From: Echinostoma caproni
Lineage: Eukaryota; Platyhelminthes; Trematoda; Plagiorchiida; Echinostomatidae
Assembly: GCA_900618425.1 (NCBI GenBank)
Contig: UZAN01043315.1
Coordinates: 31,141 to 42,168 of the forward strand
Direction of reading: 5' to 3'
Length of the DNA stretch: 11,028 nt
Under the pieces are notes generated by a model. The model saw nothing but the letters and a program-made list of their open reading frames with translations. It did not search any database and was not told the origin of the DNA. This document shows, piece after piece, positions 9,382-11,028 of the stretch; the first letter of the stretch is position 1; each line of letters begins with the position of its first letter. The translations under genes were made by a program, and so were the position numbers.

Positions 9382-9430
9382 TACAGCTGATGAGATTACC
9401 ACGAAATAGTTGAATTCAACACATCCTGTG
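9382..9430 (+). ncRNA. Hammerhead-ribozyme-like motif, right arm
   Basis: CTGATGA (9387-9393) is followed after 9 bases by GAAA (9403-9406). TACAG (9382-9386) pairs with CTGTG (9426-9430) as stem I, with one G-U pair. The stretch between contains GTTGAATTCAAC, which can fold into a 4-base-pair hairpin as part of stem III. The outer pairs are A with U16.1 (9424) and its neighbour, and C17 is at 9425. Stem II (GATTACCAC) is nearly absent, with only a G-C closing pair. Differences from the left copy at two stem III positions are T/A there and G/C here, which would keep a pair. The evidence is suggestive, not decisive. Confidence 0.4.
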
Positions 9431-9467
9431 ATCATGATGCGTCTTCTTGCTCTCACGAAATTAAAAA

Positions 9468-10955
9468 TTCGACAACATAGGTAACTTCTTACGCGCAGAC
9501 AAATTCAGGGTCAGACCGGAACTGCCAGGAATGTCAATTTCTAACCTCTTGTCTTGTGTTATTTTATGTTATTGCATTGCTGGGATCATCAGCAGGGGCG
9601 ATATTTCCTAAGTGCGCGTTCATTTAATTTGAGGAGGAAGAAGTATTAATGGATCGTCGCTGATTGCCCAGTTCCTGAAAACGGAGCATAACCGATGGAA
9701 ATCAACTCGAGAATAACATAGCAGCCGGATTACTAAGGTTCACGCTCAGNGAGATCACCAAATGGGATTTCATCCTTGATTGACCGATGGCGGTGTGAAC
9801 ATTTGATGCGGATTAATCTGATTTATCGAATGGATTACATAAAATATTTGTTTTTGCCTTTACGTTTCTTTACAAATTATAGTGTAAAATTTTGATGAAG
9901 ATTTTCGAAAGTCACCGAAAAAAATATATAATTTAATGTGAGTGGCCTTGTTTGATAAACTTCAGGTTATACGATTCAGCTGTTCCGTTACAAAAACTCC
10001 ACATCGTCCACTTATTTTGAACAATATGAACACTTAGCCCAGAAAAGTTAAAGAAAATAAGCAGTTCTGTTATACTGAATTTACTTTGGTAATTCTGAAT
10101 ATGAAACTACGCAAAGTATTACATTTGAAAACAGTTGTTTTAATTTATTCACTTAAAACCCGTATAGCCGAAACCGTCTTACAAAAGCTGAAAGTTATTT
10201 AACTAGAACTCGACTGGCAACATTTTCGCAAGAAACTAATAAATAAAAACAGTTGTGTGGTCCTGTTAGGAGACGTATTAATATACGGACGGGCAAAAGG
10301 CAAAGGAATAAATCTGATTTACTTTGTACGGAAGACCAAGATTAACTTCGAAATATAAATTTTTTTCAAGGTGATTACAAAATCAGTTATGTTATGAAAT
10401 GAGCCAGACAATAATTAATAGGATATCGGAAGTTAAAAACACAATAAAGCTTTTCAACTGCACGTTTTAGTAGTGATCTCAATAAATTTGACTTGCCGAC
10501 AAATCAGTTGGTTCACACATTGTTTGAGCACCGAAAAGATAGAGGAGACAATGAAATACAGCACGAGACAATCCCACCTTGTGGTGTAATCGCATTCGAA
10601 TCGTCCTTTAGGTTGACAATATTCTACCAATTATTGATTGCAAACCGTTATTCACTGCCTCAAACAGTCGTGTCACATGACTTATTTTCCTACTATTGGC
10701 ACAACGAGAGTCAAGCCTGTTTTGCTCTCTGAAGTTCCTATGTGAACCTTGAAATCTCCTTTAAAAGGAATTCGTAGGAAATCAGGAGACCTGTCAGAAA
10801 GGAAATCGTAAAGAAAAATCATGTTTATGATTACCGACAAACATTTTCACATTGAACAACTGCAGGTACCTCTCGTTTAAGACACTTTTAAGGCTCCAAT
10901 CGGATCTAGTCTCATAAGTAAGGACAACCGAAAGAAGATCCAAAGCGAGTATTTG
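9468..10955. other. Unassigned DNA, no supported gene
   Basis: This stretch is AT-rich without recognisable coding sequence. One ambiguous base occurs at 9750. A plus-strand frame at 10493-10732 has no recognisable motif and is not called. The sequence just left of 10956 shows at most weak similarity to the corresponding flank of the left repeat arm. Confidence 0.5.
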
Positions 10956-11028
10956 GGCATTGTGCCACATCGAAAAAACGTTCAATTTCAGTGGAGAGAC
11001 AACGAGTATTCTGTACCAACTATTGCAG
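10956..11028 (+). repeat. Right arm of long-range inverted repeat (73 bp, cut by window end)
   Basis: This matches the reverse complement of 8127-8199 at 72 of 73 bases and is still matching at the last base of the window, so the true repeat is probably longer. In the plus frame it reads GIVPHRKNVQFQ and then WRDNEYSVPTIA, preceded in the same frame by DNRKKIQSEYL. Near-identity implies a recent duplication, active homogenisation or constraint, in contrast to the decayed PLEs elsewhere in the window. Confidence 0.9.

Larger units (their letters stand above)
9129..9467. mobile_element. Palindromic (foldback) element with 133-bp loop
   Basis: The left arm (core 9145-9234) and right arm (core 9368-9453) are reverse complements with about 8 mismatches over 86 aligned bases plus one 4-base indel (an extra CATT-type unit in the left arm). 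Weaker pairing extends outward to about 9129 and 9467. The loop (9235-9367) is pyrimidine-rich and has no coding potential. There is no transposase. The form suits a MITE-like foldback element or two oppositely oriented terminal-repeat remnants. Each arm contains a hammerhead-like motif, which favours the second reading, since PLE terminal repeats can be inverted and carry hammerheads. No target-site duplication was identified. Confidence 0.8.

Noticed and set aside
10493..10732. 79-codon plus-strand open frame
   Set aside because: No recognisable motif, homologous family or exon boundary. The start is not a standard ATG context and the length is unremarkable.

Overview
The window looks like animal nuclear DNA, mostly non-coding and AT-rich. 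It has long stretches without open frames, three kinds of microsatellite and several decayed transposable elements. No bacterial or viral gene layout is visible, and I found no tRNA, rRNA, CRISPR array or intact protein-coding gene. The two best-recognised relics are Penelope-like retroelements (PLEs; reverse transcriptase plus GIY-YIG endonuclease). Their sequence style would suit a flatworm such as a trematode, but the species is inference only.

Layout: 1-1000 is unassigned and contains an (ATT)n tract at 602-638. At about 1391-1800 lies the 3' end of a first PLE relic (A): the endonuclease C-terminus, a stop codon, and a short tail with AATAAA. At about 2460-2935 there is a long, decayed ATC/GAT trinucleotide tract; on the minus strand one phase of it reads as Asp-rich peptide. 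At 3332-4340 lies a second, longer PLE relic (B), running from the reverse transcriptase YxDD region through YIG to a final ALNLPW motif. It carries three in-frame stops and several frameshifts. A and B are on the same strand and differ enough to be separate families or subfamilies. Both have lost the conserved Glu of the endonuclease C-terminal half, and B has also lost a catalytic Asp of the reverse transcriptase.

From 4341 to 8126 little can be assigned: a nested inverted repeat (5083-5197), a (TA)n tract (6549-6610) and a GC-richer patch (about 7340-7680) that is probably an old repeat. From 8127 to the right edge the structure is more interesting. A 73-base sequence at 8127-8199 recurs inverted, with one mismatch, at 10956-11028, where the window ends. 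Between the two copies sits a palindromic element of about 340 bases (9129-9467), whose arms are about 91% identical. Each arm carries a hammerhead-ribozyme-like core (CTGATGA, then GAAA, with a closing stem and a UC cleavage position), on opposite strands. PLEs are known to carry hammerhead motifs in their terminal repeats, so this element may be a pair of inverted PLE terminal-repeat remnants. That link is inference.

No set of genes here can be described as working together. The window records repeated retroelement insertion and decay.
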